64,000 nucleotides of DNA from positions 151,110 to 215,109 of the forward strand of contig CANCYO010000001.1 in NCBI GenBank assembly GCA_947382415.1, given 5' to 3'. The notes below the pieces were generated by a model. The model was given only the letters and a program-made list of their open reading frames with translations, searched no databases and was not told the origin of the DNA. Positions 8,152 through 17,354 of the stretch are shown piece by piece; positions within the stretch are counted from its first letter, which is position 1, and every line of letters begins with the position of its first letter. This stretch comes from an uncultured Lachnospiraceae bacterium (GTDB lineage Bacteria; Bacillota; Clostridia; Lachnospirales; Lachnospiraceae). Position numbers and translations under genes: made by a program.

Positions 8152-9444
8152 ATGGAACAATACGCGGTTAAAGGCGGTAATCCATTGGTCGGTGAAGTTG
8201 AAATAGGGGGGGCTAAGAATGCGGCGCTTCCTATTCTCGCCGCATCCGTGATGACGGATGAGACAGTATATATAGAAAATATGCCGGATGTGAGGGACAC
8301 CAATGTGTTGTTGTCCGCCATGGAGGGCATTGGCGTACTGATGCGGCAGGAGGGCAGGCACAAGGTCATACTGAACGCCGCCAATATCAACAATACCGAA
8401 GTGGTGGACGAGCGTCTCAAAAAGATCAGAGCTTCCTATTATCTGATAGGAGCATTGTTGGGCAAGTATAAACATGCGGAGGTGGTGCTCCCCGGGGGCT
8501 GCGATATCGGCAGCAGGGCCATCGACCAGCATATCAAGGGCTTTGAGGCTCTGGGGGCAAGGGTTGTCATCGAGCACGGACTCATCAAGACCAGTGCGGA
8601 GCGTCTGGTGGGAAGCCATATCTATATGGATGTGGTCAGCGTGGGAGCGACGATCAATGTCATGATGGCCGCCACCATGGCTGAGGGTAAGACCGTTATC
8701 GAGAACGCCGCCAAAGAGCCCCATGTGGTGGATCTGGCCAATTTCCTCAACAGTATGGGGGCCAATATCAAGGGCGCGGGGACGGATGTGATCCGCATCA
8801 AGGGCGTGACCAGACTGCATGGTACGGAGTATGCCATCATCCCTGATCAGATCGAGGCGGGAACCTTTATGTTTGCCGCTGCGGTGACCAAGGGGGATGT
8901 GACGGTAAAAAATGTCATCACCAAGCATCTGGAGTCCATTACGGCCAAACTGCTTGAGATCGGCTGTGAGGTAAAAGAGGCGGATGACTGTGTCCGCGTG
9001 GTGGCCTCCAAGCCGCTGCATCACACGCAGGTGAAGACACTGCCCTATCCCGGATTCCCCACGGACATGCAGCCGCAGATCGCTGTGACACTGGCTTTGT
9101 CCCAGGGAACCAGCATTGTGACGGAGAGTATCTTTGAGAATCGCTTTAAATACGTGGACGAGCTTACCCGTATGGGCGCAAATATCAAGGTGGAGGGCAA
9201 TATCGCCATTATAAACGGCGTACCTAAGTATACGGGAGCGAGTATTTCCGCGCCGGATCTGAGGGCGGGAGCGGCGCTGGTACTGGCGGCGCTGGCAGCG
9301 GAGGGTTACAGCACGGTGGACGATATCCGCTATATCGAGAGGGGATATGAGGACTTCCATCTGAAGCTGCAGTCTCTTGGCGCTCAGATTGAGCTCATCG
9401 AGACGGAGCGCGACTTCCAGAAATTTAAATTGAAGACCGGTTAA
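8152..9444 (+). CDS. murA: UDP-N-acetylglucosamine 1-carboxyvinyltransferase
   Basis: Catalyses the first committed step of peptidoglycan synthesis, transferring enolpyruvate from PEP to UDP-GlcNAc. The 430-residue length is normal. The conserved GGAKNAALPILAA segment carries the Lys-Asn pair, and LPGGCDIGSRAID holds the catalytic cysteine, the residue alkylated by fosfomycin, so the enzyme is predicted to be of the fosfomycin-sensitive type. Two inside-out alpha/beta domains are expected from the repeated ALGA / GAxI pattern. The ribosome site is AAGAGGTAAG. Firmicutes often have two murA paralogues; which one this is cannot be decided here. Confidence 0.96.
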   Translation: MEQYAVKGGNPLVGEVEIGGAKNAALPILAASVMTDETVYIENMPDVRDTNVLLSAMEGIGVLMRQEGRHKVILNAANINNTEVVDERLKKIRASYYLIGALLGKYKHAEVVLPGGCDIGSRAIDQHIKGFEALGARVVIEHGLIKTSAERLVGSHIYMDVVSVGATINVMMAATMAEGKTVIENAAKEPHVVDLANFLNSMGANIKGAGTDVIRIKGVTRLHGTEYAIIPDQIEAGTFMFAAAVTKGDVTVKNVITKHLESITAKLLEIGCEVKEADDCVRVVASKPLHHTQVKTLPYPGFPTDMQPQIAVTLALSQGTSIVTESIFENRFKYVDELTRMGANIKVEGNIAIINGVPKYTGASISAPDLRAGAALVLAALAAEGYSTVDDIRYIERGYEDFHLKLQSLGAQIELIETERDFQKFKLKTG

Positions 9445-9450
9445 AACGGC

Positions 9451-9479
9451 TTGACAGAAGCGTTGCTTCATAGTATATT
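9451..9479 (+). promoter_or_regulatory. Sigma-A promoter for the metK riboswitch transcript
   Basis: TTGACA (9451-9456), 17-bp spacer, TATATT (9474-9479), placing the start about 20 bases before the riboswitch. The box begins only a few bases after the murA stop codon. Confidence 0.75.
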
Positions 9480-9503
9480 AACAATAACAACAGTATATTT
9501 TTT

Positions 9504-9618
9504 CTCTTATTCAGAGTGGTGGAGATACATAGGATCGATGAAGCCACGGCAACCCCTTAATGGAAGGTGCCCACCTGAGCGAGCATATCCTGTCAGGAGA
9601 CAGGTCGAACAATAAGAG
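9504..9618 (+). promoter_or_regulatory. SAM-I (S-box) riboswitch
   Basis: The closing helix P1 is visible as CTCTTATT (9504-9511) and AATAAGAG (9611-9618). Inside it are the S-box hallmarks: CAGAGTGGTGGAG, GATGAAGCCACGGCAACC and AAGGTGCC followed by the P4-like CCTGTCAGGAGACAGG hairpin. Bound S-adenosylmethionine should stabilise P1 and favour the terminator at 9641-9670, shutting off metK when SAM is plentiful. This is the standard arrangement for the gene that makes SAM. Confidence 0.95.
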
Positions 9619-9640
9619 GATTTGACTATCGAAATTGGCA

Positions 9641-9670
9641 GGTCCGCTTATGTGAGCGGGCCTTCTTTAT
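9641..9670 (+). terminator. Riboswitch-controlled terminator before metK
   Basis: GGTCCGCT (9641-9648) pairs with AGCGGGCC (9655-9662) around a 6-base loop, followed by TTCTTTATTT. It is the expression platform of the SAM-I riboswitch. Confidence 0.85.
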
Positions 9671-9756
9671 TTACATTATTTACAGAGCTTGTATTTTCAA
9701 TAACTTATCATTTTACATGATATCCCACTGAGTATTGGGATAGACAGGAGGAAAAC

Positions 9757-10950
9757 ATGGAAAAACATTTATTTACTTCGGAATCTGTCACAGAGGGGCA
9801 TCCCGATAAAATCTGTGACGCTGTATCGGACGCTGTGCTGGACGCGCTGATGGAGCAGGACCCCTTCAGCCGTGTGGCATGCGAGACCTGTACCAATACC
9901 GGTTTTGTGATGGTAATGGGCGAGGTGACCACCAAGGCCAATATTGATATCCCTGCCATTGTCAGGAAGACCGTGACGGAGATCGGTTACGACGATTCCG
10001 AGAAGGGCTTTGACGGCAACACCTGCGCGGTTATGGTTTCCCTGGATAAGCAGTCTCCCGATATCGCCATGGGCGTGGACAAGGCTCTGGAGGCAAAGCA
10101 GGGCGAGGCAGGTATGACAGACGATCAGCTTGACGCCATCGGCGCGGGGGATCAGGGTATGATGTTTGGCTATGCCAGCAACGAGACGGAGGAATATATG
10201 CCCTATGCCATCGCTCTGGCACATAAGCTCACTGCAAAGCTTACCGAGGTGCGCAAGAACGGTACGCTTCCCTATCTTCGTCCCGACGGCAAGAGTCAGG
10301 TGACCGTGGAGTATGACGAGAATGGCAAGCCGGCCCGTCTGGAGGCAGTGGTGCTCTCCACTCAGCACGATGCAAAGGTAAGCCAGGAACAGATTCATGA
10401 GGACGTGATACAGTATATTTTTGACGAGGTGCTGCCTCAGGAAATGATCGACGGAAACACTAAGTTCTTTATCAATCCCACAGGACGCTTTGTTATCGGC
10501 GGTCCCGCCGGAGACAGCGGTCTTACGGGCCGTAAGATTATTGTGGACACCTACGGCGGATATGCCCGTCACGGCGGCGGCGCATTTTCCGGCAAGGACT
10601 GTACAAAGGTAGACAGAAGTGCTGCCTATGCGGCCCGCTATGTAGCGAAAAATATCGTGGCGGCAGGTCTTGCGGACAAGTGCGAGATCCAGCTCTCCTA
10701 TGCCATCGGCGTGGCGCATCCCACCTCTATTATGGTGGATACTTACGGAACAGGAAAGGTCGGGGACGAGAAGCTGGTGGAGATCATCCGCGAGAACTTT
10801 GACCTGAGACCCGCGGGCATTATCAAAATGCTGGATCTGAGAAGACCCATTTACAGGGCTACCGCAAGCTACGGACATTTTGGCCGCACGGATGTGGAGC
10901 TTCCCTGGGAGAAGCTGGATAAGACAGAGGAGTTAAAGAAGTATCTGTGA
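9757..10950 (+). CDS. metK: S-adenosylmethionine synthetase
   Basis: Makes SAM from methionine and ATP; homotetrameric cytosolic enzyme. The 397-residue protein has the signatures TEGHPDKICD near the N-terminus, IGAGDQGMMFGYA in the middle, GPAGDSGLTGRKI and GGGAFSGKD (phosphate-binding loop). The start follows GACAGGAGGAAAAC. Expression is predicted to be feedback-controlled by the upstream SAM-I riboswitch and terminator. A weak GC palindrome follows the gene. Confidence 0.98.
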   Translation: MEKHLFTSESVTEGHPDKICDAVSDAVLDALMEQDPFSRVACETCTNTGFVMVMGEVTTKANIDIPAIVRKTVTEIGYDDSEKGFDGNTCAVMVSLDKQSPDIAMGVDKALEAKQGEAGMTDDQLDAIGAGDQGMMFGYASNETEEYMPYAIALAHKLTAKLTEVRKNGTLPYLRPDGKSQVTVEYDENGKPARLEAVVLSTQHDAKVSQEQIHEDVIQYIFDEVLPQEMIDGNTKFFINPTGRFVIGGPAGDSGLTGRKIIVDTYGGYARHGGGAFSGKDCTKVDRSAAYAARYVAKNIVAAGLADKCEIQLSYAIGVAHPTSIMVDTYGTGKVGDEKLVEIIRENFDLRPAGIIKMLDLRRPIYRATASYGHFGRTDVELPWEKLDKTEELKKYL

Positions 10951-10970
10951 CAATATATAGTTTATGATGA

Positions 10971-11000
10971 GGGCGCGTATCCGAGCAGGAACGCGCTCCT
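10971..11000 (+). terminator. Possible weak terminator after metK
   Basis: GCGCGT (10973-10978) and ACGCGC (10991-10996) can pair, with AG/GG-CT flanks extending the stem, but the following T tract is poor (TCCTTAGTTT). It may be only a partial terminator. Confidence 0.35.
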
Positions 11001-11035
11001 TAGTTTGACAGAAAAGTTGGCGGGAGTAAATCTGC

Positions 11036-11620
11036 ATGAAAAGAACAAAACAAAAAAGAAAAAACAATAAAGCAATACGCAAAAATATTACTACACCAGA
11101 AGAAACTTTGGTTGAAATTTATGCGGAGGCTTATTATAGAGCACTTAGTAGATTAGAAAAAGAAAAAGAGAAATCAGATGTTGAGGAAAAAGCAGTTAAG
11201 TCAAAAAGAAAAAGAATCTTAGATATACTATTCATTTTGAATTTTATATTTTTTCCGTGGAAAATAAATAAATGCTTTAAAATAAAAAACGGCATTTATG
11301 ATAGTATTTTAGTTCTGGTAACGGCAGGGGTATTAAAAGTTGCAGGTGGTTGTTTGTGGATATTTAGCCTGGTATTTGCGGTTATTGGGGTTACTGATTT
11401 TGTGTCTCATTTTACGTTTTCTGTAAATTATATATTTAATAATATAAATATATTTTTGGCAGGACTAATTGGTCTTATGTTTGGAAGCGTTCTTTATATT
11501 GCCGGAAGTGAGTTTAGCAAAGAGGAGAATAGTAATAGGATATATGCATATTCAGCCAGCATTATTGCGTTAGTAAGTTGTATAGTAGGGGTGATTGCTC
11601 TTGTGAAGGATGTAATATAA
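11036..11620 (+). CDS. Hypothetical AT-rich membrane protein, 194 aa
   Basis: Not a family I recognise. The first 70 residues are very basic (KRTKQKRKNNKAIRKN, later KSKRKRIL) and look cytoplasmic; about four transmembrane segments follow (LDILFILNFIFFPW, ILVLVTAGVLKVAGGCLWIFSL, INIFLAGLIGLMFGSVLYIAG and IIALVSCIVGVIALV). Base composition is clearly more A+T-rich than metK and dnaE on either side, which suggests later acquisition or relaxed selection. The ribosome site GGGAG is acceptable. It has no recognisable partner and no motif pointing to a substrate. Confidence 0.7.
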   Translation: MKRTKQKRKNNKAIRKNITTPEETLVEIYAEAYYRALSRLEKEKEKSDVEEKAVKSKRKRILDILFILNFIFFPWKINKCFKIKNGIYDSILVLVTAGVLKVAGGCLWIFSLVFAVIGVTDFVSHFTFSVNYIFNNINIFLAGLIGLMFGSVLYIAGSEFSKEENSNRIYAYSASIIALVSCIVGVIALVKDVI

Positions 11621-11670
11621 ATAATGTTCTTAAGCGAATTTCGTGACACTTAATCAAAAGGACAATTCCA

Positions 11671-11699
11671 TTGACAGTATTTGCAGCATCCTTTATATT
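11671..11699 (+). promoter_or_regulatory. Sigma-A promoter for dnaE
   Basis: TTGACA (11671-11676), 17-bp spacer, TATATT (11694-11699), 43 bp before the dnaE start. Confidence 0.75.
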
Positions 11700-11742
11700 T
11701 AATTAATAGATACAAGAACAGTATTTTCAGGGAGAGAGCGTC

Positions 11743-14700
11743 ATGGCGTTTACCCATCTTCATGTCCACACGGAATATTCGCTTCTGGACGGTTCCAACA
11801 AAATAAAAGATTATGTTCACCGGGTGAAGGAGCTGGGCATGGACTCGGCGGCCATCACAGACCACGGGGTGATGTACGGCGTGATCGACTTTTACCGGGC
11901 GGCCAGGGCCGAGGGCATCAAGCCCATCCTGGGCTGTGAGATTTATGTGGCGCCCAATTCCCGCTTTGACAAGGAGCTTACCGGCGGTGAGGACAGATAT
12001 TATCATCTGGTGCTTCTTGCGGAGAATAATACGGGCTATGCCAATCTGATGAAGATTGTGAGCAAGGGCTTTACGGAAGGATATTATTATAAGCCCCGGG
12101 TGGATATGGAGGTTCTGAACCGCTATCATGAAGGCATTATCGCTACCTCGGCCTGTCTGGCGGGGGAGGTGCAGCGCTATATCTCCAAGGGACTGCCGGA
12201 CGAGGCGAGAAAGGCGGCCCGGAAGTATGAAGCCTGTTTTGGCAAGGGTAATTATTTTCTGGAGCTGCAGGATCACGGCATACCGGAGCAGCGGACGGTG
12301 AACATGGAGCTCATGCGCATGAGCAAAGAACTGGATATTCCGCTGGTGGCCACCAACGATGTGCATTATACTTATGCGGAGGATGCGGATTCCCATGATA
12401 TTCTGCTCTGTCTGCAGACGAATAAGAAGCTGGCGGACGAGGACCGTATGCGCTATGAGGGCGGCCAGTATTTCGTGAAGAGTGAGGAGGAGATGAAGGG
12501 GTTATTTCCCTATGCCTGGGAGGCGGTGGAGAATACCCAGCGCATCGCGGACCGGTGTAATGTGGAGATTGAGTTTGGCGTGACGAAGCTCCCTCATTTT
12601 GAAGTGCCGGAAGGTTTTGAGCCATGGACCTATCTGAATCATCTTTGCCGGGAGGGACTGGCGCAGCGCTATGGTGTGCAGCGGGAGGACGGAACCTGGA
12701 CGGATCCGGGAGAGCAGCCCGCAGGGGACACGGGGCAGACGCTCTCGGAGCGCCTTGACTATGAGCTGGACGTGATCCGGCGCATGGGATATGTGGATTA
12801 TTTTTTGATTGTGTGGGATTTTATCAATTATGCGAAGCAGAATGATATCCCGGTGGGGCCGGGGCGCGGTTCGGCTGCGGGCAGTATTGTGTCTTATTGT
12901 CTGAAGATCACGGATATTGATCCGATCCGCTACAGTCTGCTGTTTGAGCGTTTTCTGAATCCGGAGCGTGTGACCATGCCGGATATTGATATTGATTTCT
13001 GTTTTGAGCGCCGTCAGGAGGTCATCGACTATGTGAGCCGCAAATACGGCGCGGAGAAGGTGGTGCAGATCGTCACCTTCGGTACGCTGCAGGCAAAAGG
13101 CGTGATCCGGGATGTGGGGCGTGTCATGGATCTGCCCTATCAGCTCTGCGATTCTCTGGCAAAGATGGTGCCCTGGGAGTTGAATATCACGCTGGACAAG
13201 GCTCTGGACAAGAATCCGGAGCTTAGAAAGCTCTATCAGGAGGATGAGCAGGTAAAACATCTGATCGATATGTGCAGGCGGCTGGAGGGTCTGCCCAGAC
13301 ATTCCTCCATGCATGCGGCGGGAGTGGTTATCTGTCCGGAGTCGGCGGATGAGTTTGTGCCGCTCTCCCGGGGCAGCGACGGCTCCATCACCACCCAGTT
13401 TACCATGACCACGCTGGAGGAGCTGGGACTGTTAAAAATGGATTTTCTGGGGCTGCGCACACTGACTGTGATTCATGATGCGGTAAATTTCGTGGAGAAG
13501 AGCACGGGTGAGCGTCTGAACATGGACGAGATCGACTATGACGATAAGGATGTGCTGGCCTCCATCGGCTCCGGCAGGACGGAAGGGATATTCCAGCTTG
13601 AGAGCGCGGGGATGAAGAACTTCATGAAGGAGCTGAGGCCTCAGAATCTGGAGGATATCATCGCGGGCATCTCTCTTTATCGTCCCGGTCCCATGGATTT
13701 TATCCCCAAGTATATCAAGGGCAAGAATAATCATGCGGATGTGACCTATTCCTGTCCCCAGCTCGAACCGATTCTGAAGCCTACCTACGGATGTATCGTC
13801 TATCAGGAGCAGGTGATGCAGATCGTGCGGGATCTGGGCGGCTATACGCTGGGGAGAAGCGACCTGGTGCGCCGCGCCATGAGCAAGAAGAAGCAGTCTG
13901 TCATGGAGAAGGAGCGGGCCAATTTTATCTACGGCAATGCCGAGGAGGGTGTGCCGGGCTGTCTGGCAAACGGTATCAGCGAGAGCGTGGCGGGGCAGAT
14001 TTACGACGATATGATGGATTTTGCAAAATATGCCTTTAACAAGTCCCATGCTGCCTGCTATGCGGTGGTGGCCTATCAGACAGCCTGGCTGAAGTATTAT
14101 CATCCTGTGGAGTTCATGGCAGCGCTTCTGACCTCTGTTATCGATAACAGCAAGAAGGTGTCGGAGTATATTCTGACCTGCCGCAGTATGGGGATTACGC
14201 TGCTTCCCCCGGATATCAATCAGGGAGAGGCGGGATTTTCCGTGTCCGGCAATCAGATCCGCTATGCCCTGACTGCAATAAAGGGTGTGGGACGTCCGGT
14301 GATCGACACGATTGTGGAGGAACGCAGGGAGAGAGGGCCTTTTACCAATCTGAAGGATTTTATCACCCGGCTGGCCCAGACTGAGGTGAATAAGCGCACC
14401 ATTGAGAGTTTTATCAAGGCGGGAGCGCTGGATGGCCTGAACGGTACCCGCAAGCAGTTTATGAGCGTATATGTACAGATTCTGGATCATATTACCAGAG
14501 ACAGGAAGAATAATCTGGCGGGACAGTTGTCCCTGTTTGATATAGCGGATGAGGAGCAGAAGGAGGAGTTTGATCTGCGTATGCCCGATGTGGGAGAGTA
14601 TCCCAGAGAGATGATGCTTGCCTTTGAGAAGGAGGTGCTGGGCATCTATATCAGCGGGCATCCCATGGAGGAGTATCAGGAGCTGTGGCAGCGCTATGTG

Positions 14701-15345
14701 ACCAAAAACACCAATGATTTTGCCCTGGACGAGGAGACGGGGAGGGCCCATGTGCCGGATCAGGCCAGAGTGACGCTTGGCGGTATGATTGCGGGCAAGA
14801 ATGTCAAATATACGAAAAACGATAAGATGATGGCCTTTATCATGCTGGAGGATCTGGTGGGCAGCGTGGAGGTTGTGGTGTTTCCCAGAGATTATGAGCG
14901 ATATGCGGCTCTGCTCACAGAGGATGAGAAGGTCTTCGTCCGCGGCAGGGCTTCTGTGGAGGAGGACAAGGACGGGAAGCTGATCTGTGAGGAGGTGAGA
15001 ACCTTTGCGGAAGTGGAGCAAAACGGCTGGACCAGGCAGGAGAATCAAAGAAGCGCACCGGCGCAGCGGAGGGGGACTGAGCGGCAGGCTCCGGCTCCCG
15101 TGGTGAATCAGATGCCGGCCGGTCTGTGGATCCGGTTTGAGGACGCGCAGTCCTATCAGGCCCGCAGAGAGGAACTTCTGTCGGCCATCGCGGATTCCGA
15201 CGGCAGCGACGATGTAGTGGTCTATCTGAAAAATACCCGGGAAGTGAAGGTTCTGCCCCCCAATCTGCGGGTGGATGCCGGGGAGGCGCTGCTGGGCCGG
15301 CTGAAAGCGATCTTTGGAGATGGGAATATCGGCGTAAAGGCTTAG
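11743..15345 (+). CDS. dnaE: DNA polymerase III alpha subunit, DnaE type
   Basis: Replicative C-family DNA polymerase of 1200 residues. In order: PHP domain at the N-terminus (HLHVHTEYSLLDG, AITDHGVMYG), palm with the catalytic PDIDIDF triad at about residues 410-416 and GPGRGSAAGSIVSY just before it, thumb/fingers, tandem HhH region, a QLSLFDI beta-clamp motif near residue 927, and a C-terminal OB fold (VTLGGMIAGKNVKYTKNDKMMAF). Firmicutes pair DnaE with PolC, DnaE extending primers; this is inferred, as polC is not in the window. AGGGAGAG precedes the ATG. Confidence 0.97.
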   Translation: MAFTHLHVHTEYSLLDGSNKIKDYVHRVKELGMDSAAITDHGVMYGVIDFYRAARAEGIKPILGCEIYVAPNSRFDKELTGGEDRYYHLVLLAENNTGYANLMKIVSKGFTEGYYYKPRVDMEVLNRYHEGIIATSACLAGEVQRYISKGLPDEARKAARKYEACFGKGNYFLELQDHGIPEQRTVNMELMRMSKELDIPLVATNDVHYTYAEDADSHDILLCLQTNKKLADEDRMRYEGGQYFVKSEEEMKGLFPYAWEAVENTQRIADRCNVEIEFGVTKLPHFEVPEGFEPWTYLNHLCREGLAQRYGVQREDGTWTDPGEQPAGDTGQTLSERLDYELDVIRRMGYVDYFLIVWDFINYAKQNDIPVGPGRGSAAGSIVSYCLKITDIDPIRYSLLFERFLNPERVTMPDIDIDFCFERRQEVIDYVSRKYGAEKVVQIVTFGTLQAKGVIRDVGRVMDLPYQLCDSLAKMVPWELNITLDKALDKNPELRKLYQEDEQVKHLIDMCRRLEGLPRHSSMHAAGVVICPESADEFVPLSRGSDGSITTQFTMTTLEELGLLKMDFLGLRTLTVIHDAVNFVEKSTGERLNMDEIDYDDKDVLASIGSGRTEGIFQLESAGMKNFMKELRPQNLEDIIAGISLYRPGPMDFIPKYIKGKNNHADVTYSCPQLEPILKPTYGCIVYQEQVMQIVRDLGGYTLGRSDLVRRAMSKKKQSVMEKERANFIYGNAEEGVPGCLANGISESVAGQIYDDMMDFAKYAFNKSHAACYAVVAYQTAWLKYYHPVEFMAALLTSVIDNSKKVSEYILTCRSMGITLLPPDINQGEAGFSVSGNQIRYALTAIKGVGRPVIDTIVEERRERGPFTNLKDFITRLAQTEVNKRTIESFIKAGALDGLNGTRKQFMSVYVQILDHITRDRKNNLAGQLSLFDIADEEQKEEFDLRMPDVGEYPREMMLAFEKEVLGIYISGHPMEEYQELWQRYVTKNTNDFALDEETGRAHVPDQARVTLGGMIAGKNVKYTKNDKMMAFIMLEDLVGSVEVVVFPRDYERYAALLTEDEKVFVRGRASVEEDKDGKLICEEVRTFAEVEQNGWTRQENQRSAPAQRRGTERQAPAPVVNQMPAGLWIRFEDAQSYQARREELLSAIADSDGSDDVVVYLKNTREVKVLPPNLRVDAGEALLGRLKAIFGDGNIGVKA

Positions 15346-15364
15346 CAAATTTCTGTAAAATCTA

Positions 15365-15393
15365 TTGAAAAGGGCCATAAATTGGATTAAAAT
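15365..15393 (+). promoter_or_regulatory. Sigma-A promoter for pfkA
   Basis: TTGAAA (15365-15370), 17-bp spacer, TAAAAT (15388-15393), 48 bp before the pfkA start. Confidence 0.6.
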
Positions 15394-15440
15394 AGGGAAA
15401 GATTGGTTGTTAGGATCACTATTTGGTTGGAGGTAGCGTC

Positions 15441-16415
15441 ATGGCAAAGGAAATAAATACGATCGGAGTTTTGACCAGCGGTGGAGATGCACCCGGCATG
15501 AATGCAGCCATCCGCGCCGTAGTGCGCACGTCTATCGCGCGCGGCATGAAGGTGAAGGGCATCAAAAAAGGCTATCAGGGCCTTTTAAATGAAGAGATCA
15601 TAGATATGGAGGCCAAGGATGTCTCCGATATTATCCAGCGGGGCGGCACGGTTCTGGGTACTGCCAGATGTATGGAGTTCAAGACGCCGGAGGGGCAGAA
15701 GAAAGGAGCCGATATCTGCAAGAAGCATGGTATCGACGGCATCGTAGTCATCGGCGGAGACGGTTCCTACCGCGGCGCCCAGGCGCTGTCGAGACAGGGG
15801 ATCAATACCATCGGACTCCCCGGCACCATCGATCTGGATATTGCATGTACGGAGTATACCATCGGATTTGACACCGCTGTAAACACCGCCATGCAGGCCA
15901 TTGATAAGGTAAAGGACACATCTTCTTCCCACGAGCGCTGCAGTATTATCGAGGTCATGGGACGTAACGCGGGATATATTGCTCTCTGGTGCGGCATCGC
16001 AAACGGTGCTGAGGATATTCTGATCCCCGAAAAATATGATTTTGACGAGCAGAATATCATCAACAATATCATAGCAAACCGCCGTAAGGGCAAGACCCAC
16101 CATATTATCATCAACGCGGAGGGAATCGGACATTCCGTATCTATGGCGAGACGTATTGAGGCCGCCACCGGCATTGAGACCAGAGCAACCATTCTCGGTT
16201 ACATGCAGCGCGGAGGCAGTCCTACGGCTAAAGACCGCTATTATGCGTCCATCATGGGCGCTTACGCGGTGGATATTCTGCGACAGGGCAAGACCAACCG
16301 CGTTGTGGGTTACAGCCACGGCGAATTTGTGGACTATGATATTGAAGAGGCGCTGAACATGGTAAAGGGTATCAAGGAGAAAGAGTTTGAGACAGCTTAT
16401 CTCCTCTCTGTCTAA
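15441..16415 (+). CDS. pfkA: 6-phosphofructokinase
   Basis: Phosphorylates fructose 6-phosphate to the 1,6-bisphosphate, the committed step of glycolysis. The 324-residue length fits the bacterial ATP-dependent enzyme. GVLTSGGDAPGMNAAIR binds nucleotide, IGGDGSYRGAQALS has Gly at the position where PPi-dependent enzymes carry Asp, and PGTIDLD keeps both catalytic aspartates although the usual TIDND has Leu in place of Asn. MGRNAGYIAL and the GYMQRGGSPTAKDR loop are also present. The start at 15441 follows TTGGAGG; an in-frame GTG-like codon 18 bp upstream has no ribosome site. It follows dnaE, an order common in Lachnospiraceae. Confidence 0.95.
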   Translation: MAKEINTIGVLTSGGDAPGMNAAIRAVVRTSIARGMKVKGIKKGYQGLLNEEIIDMEAKDVSDIIQRGGTVLGTARCMEFKTPEGQKKGADICKKHGIDGIVVIGGDGSYRGAQALSRQGINTIGLPGTIDLDIACTEYTIGFDTAVNTAMQAIDKVKDTSSSHERCSIIEVMGRNAGYIALWCGIANGAEDILIPEKYDFDEQNIINNIIANRRKGKTHHIIINAEGIGHSVSMARRIEAATGIETRATILGYMQRGGSPTAKDRYYASIMGAYAVDILRQGKTNRVVGYSHGEFVDYDIEEALNMVKGIKEKEFETAYLLSV

Positions 16416-16465
16416 TAAAATAACGGACGGTATATAATGCGGCAGGCGCCGGGGAGGGGAAAGAC

Positions 16466-17299
16466 ATGATCAGCAGTCCCGCAAACGCCCGCATCAAGCA
16501 GGTGGTGCAGTGGCAGACCAGGGCAAAGGAGAGGCAGAAGGATCAGGTTTTTGTGGTGGAAGGACTGAAATTGTACGGGGAGGCTCCCAGGGAGAGGATC
16601 CGTGAGGTCTATGTCACTACAGAGTTTCTGGAGCGGCTGCGGAGACAGTCGGAGAGAGCTGTTTTGGATAAGCTGGGAGAGACCGGCTTTGAGGAGGTAA
16701 CAGAGGAGGTTTTCGCGAAGCTGTCTGACACCCGGACGCCGCAGGGCATCCTGGCTGTGGTGGAGCAGCCCCGATATGAGTTAAATCAGCTTTTACTGCA
16801 GGAGAATCCATTGTTTTTGCTGTTGGAAGATCTGCAGGATCCGGGCAATCTGGGAACGATTCTGCGAACCGGGGAGGGAGCTGGGATAACGGGCGTTATC
16901 ATGAGTGCTTCCACCGTTGATATTTTTAATCCTAAGGTGATACGGGCTACCATGGGATCTGTTTTCCGGGTGCCGTTTCTGTATGCGGATGATCTGCAGA
17001 TAACCGTAGACCGGCTGCATGAGGCCGGTGTGAAGACTTATGCGGCTCATCTACAGGGGGATGTCTATTATGACAGTTTTGGATTTTGCGGGCCTGTTGC
17101 GTTTATGATCGGAAACGAGGCGAATGGTCTGGGGGAGGCGCTTACAGCCAGAGCCTCCGCGCGTATCAAGATACCTATGGAGGGCATGGTGGAATCTCTC
17201 AACGCCGGAGTGGCCGCCGCACTGTTGATGTACGAGGCCCACAGGCAGCGCAGCAACGCAGGATTCCGGACCATGCAGGGGCATGGGATAATACGGTAA
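16466..17299 (+). CDS. TrmH/SpoU-family RNA 2'-O-methyltransferase
   Basis: A SPOUT-fold methyltransferase of 277 residues that would methylate a ribose in rRNA or tRNA using SAM. The three signature motifs are LQDPGNLGTILRTGEGAG (motif 1), FMIGNEANGL (motif 2) and IKIPMEGMVESLNAGVAAALLMYE (motif 3, forming the knot). An N-terminal L30e-like substrate-binding part (SPANARIKQVVQW) precedes it. The target base cannot be assigned from sequence. GGGGAGGGGAAAG is the ribosome site. It is close behind pfkA and just before proC and may be cotranscribed with both. Confidence 0.92.
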   Translation: MISSPANARIKQVVQWQTRAKERQKDQVFVVEGLKLYGEAPRERIREVYVTTEFLERLRRQSERAVLDKLGETGFEEVTEEVFAKLSDTRTPQGILAVVEQPRYELNQLLLQENPLFLLLEDLQDPGNLGTILRTGEGAGITGVIMSASTVDIFNPKVIRATMGSVFRVPFLYADDLQITVDRLHEAGVKTYAAHLQGDVYYDSFGFCGPVAFMIGNEANGLGEALTARASARIKIPMEGMVESLNAGVAAALLMYEAHRQRSNAGFRTMQGHGIIR

Positions 17300-17354
17300 T
17301 ACGTGTCATTGACCGGATGCTCTGAATACGCGGAGCACGGAAGGAGGAATAAAC

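Noticed and set aside
13432..15378. Long minus-strand open frames opposite dnaE, hppA and metK
   Set aside because: They mirror codon bias of the well-identified plus-strand genes and have no ribosome sites or family motifs.
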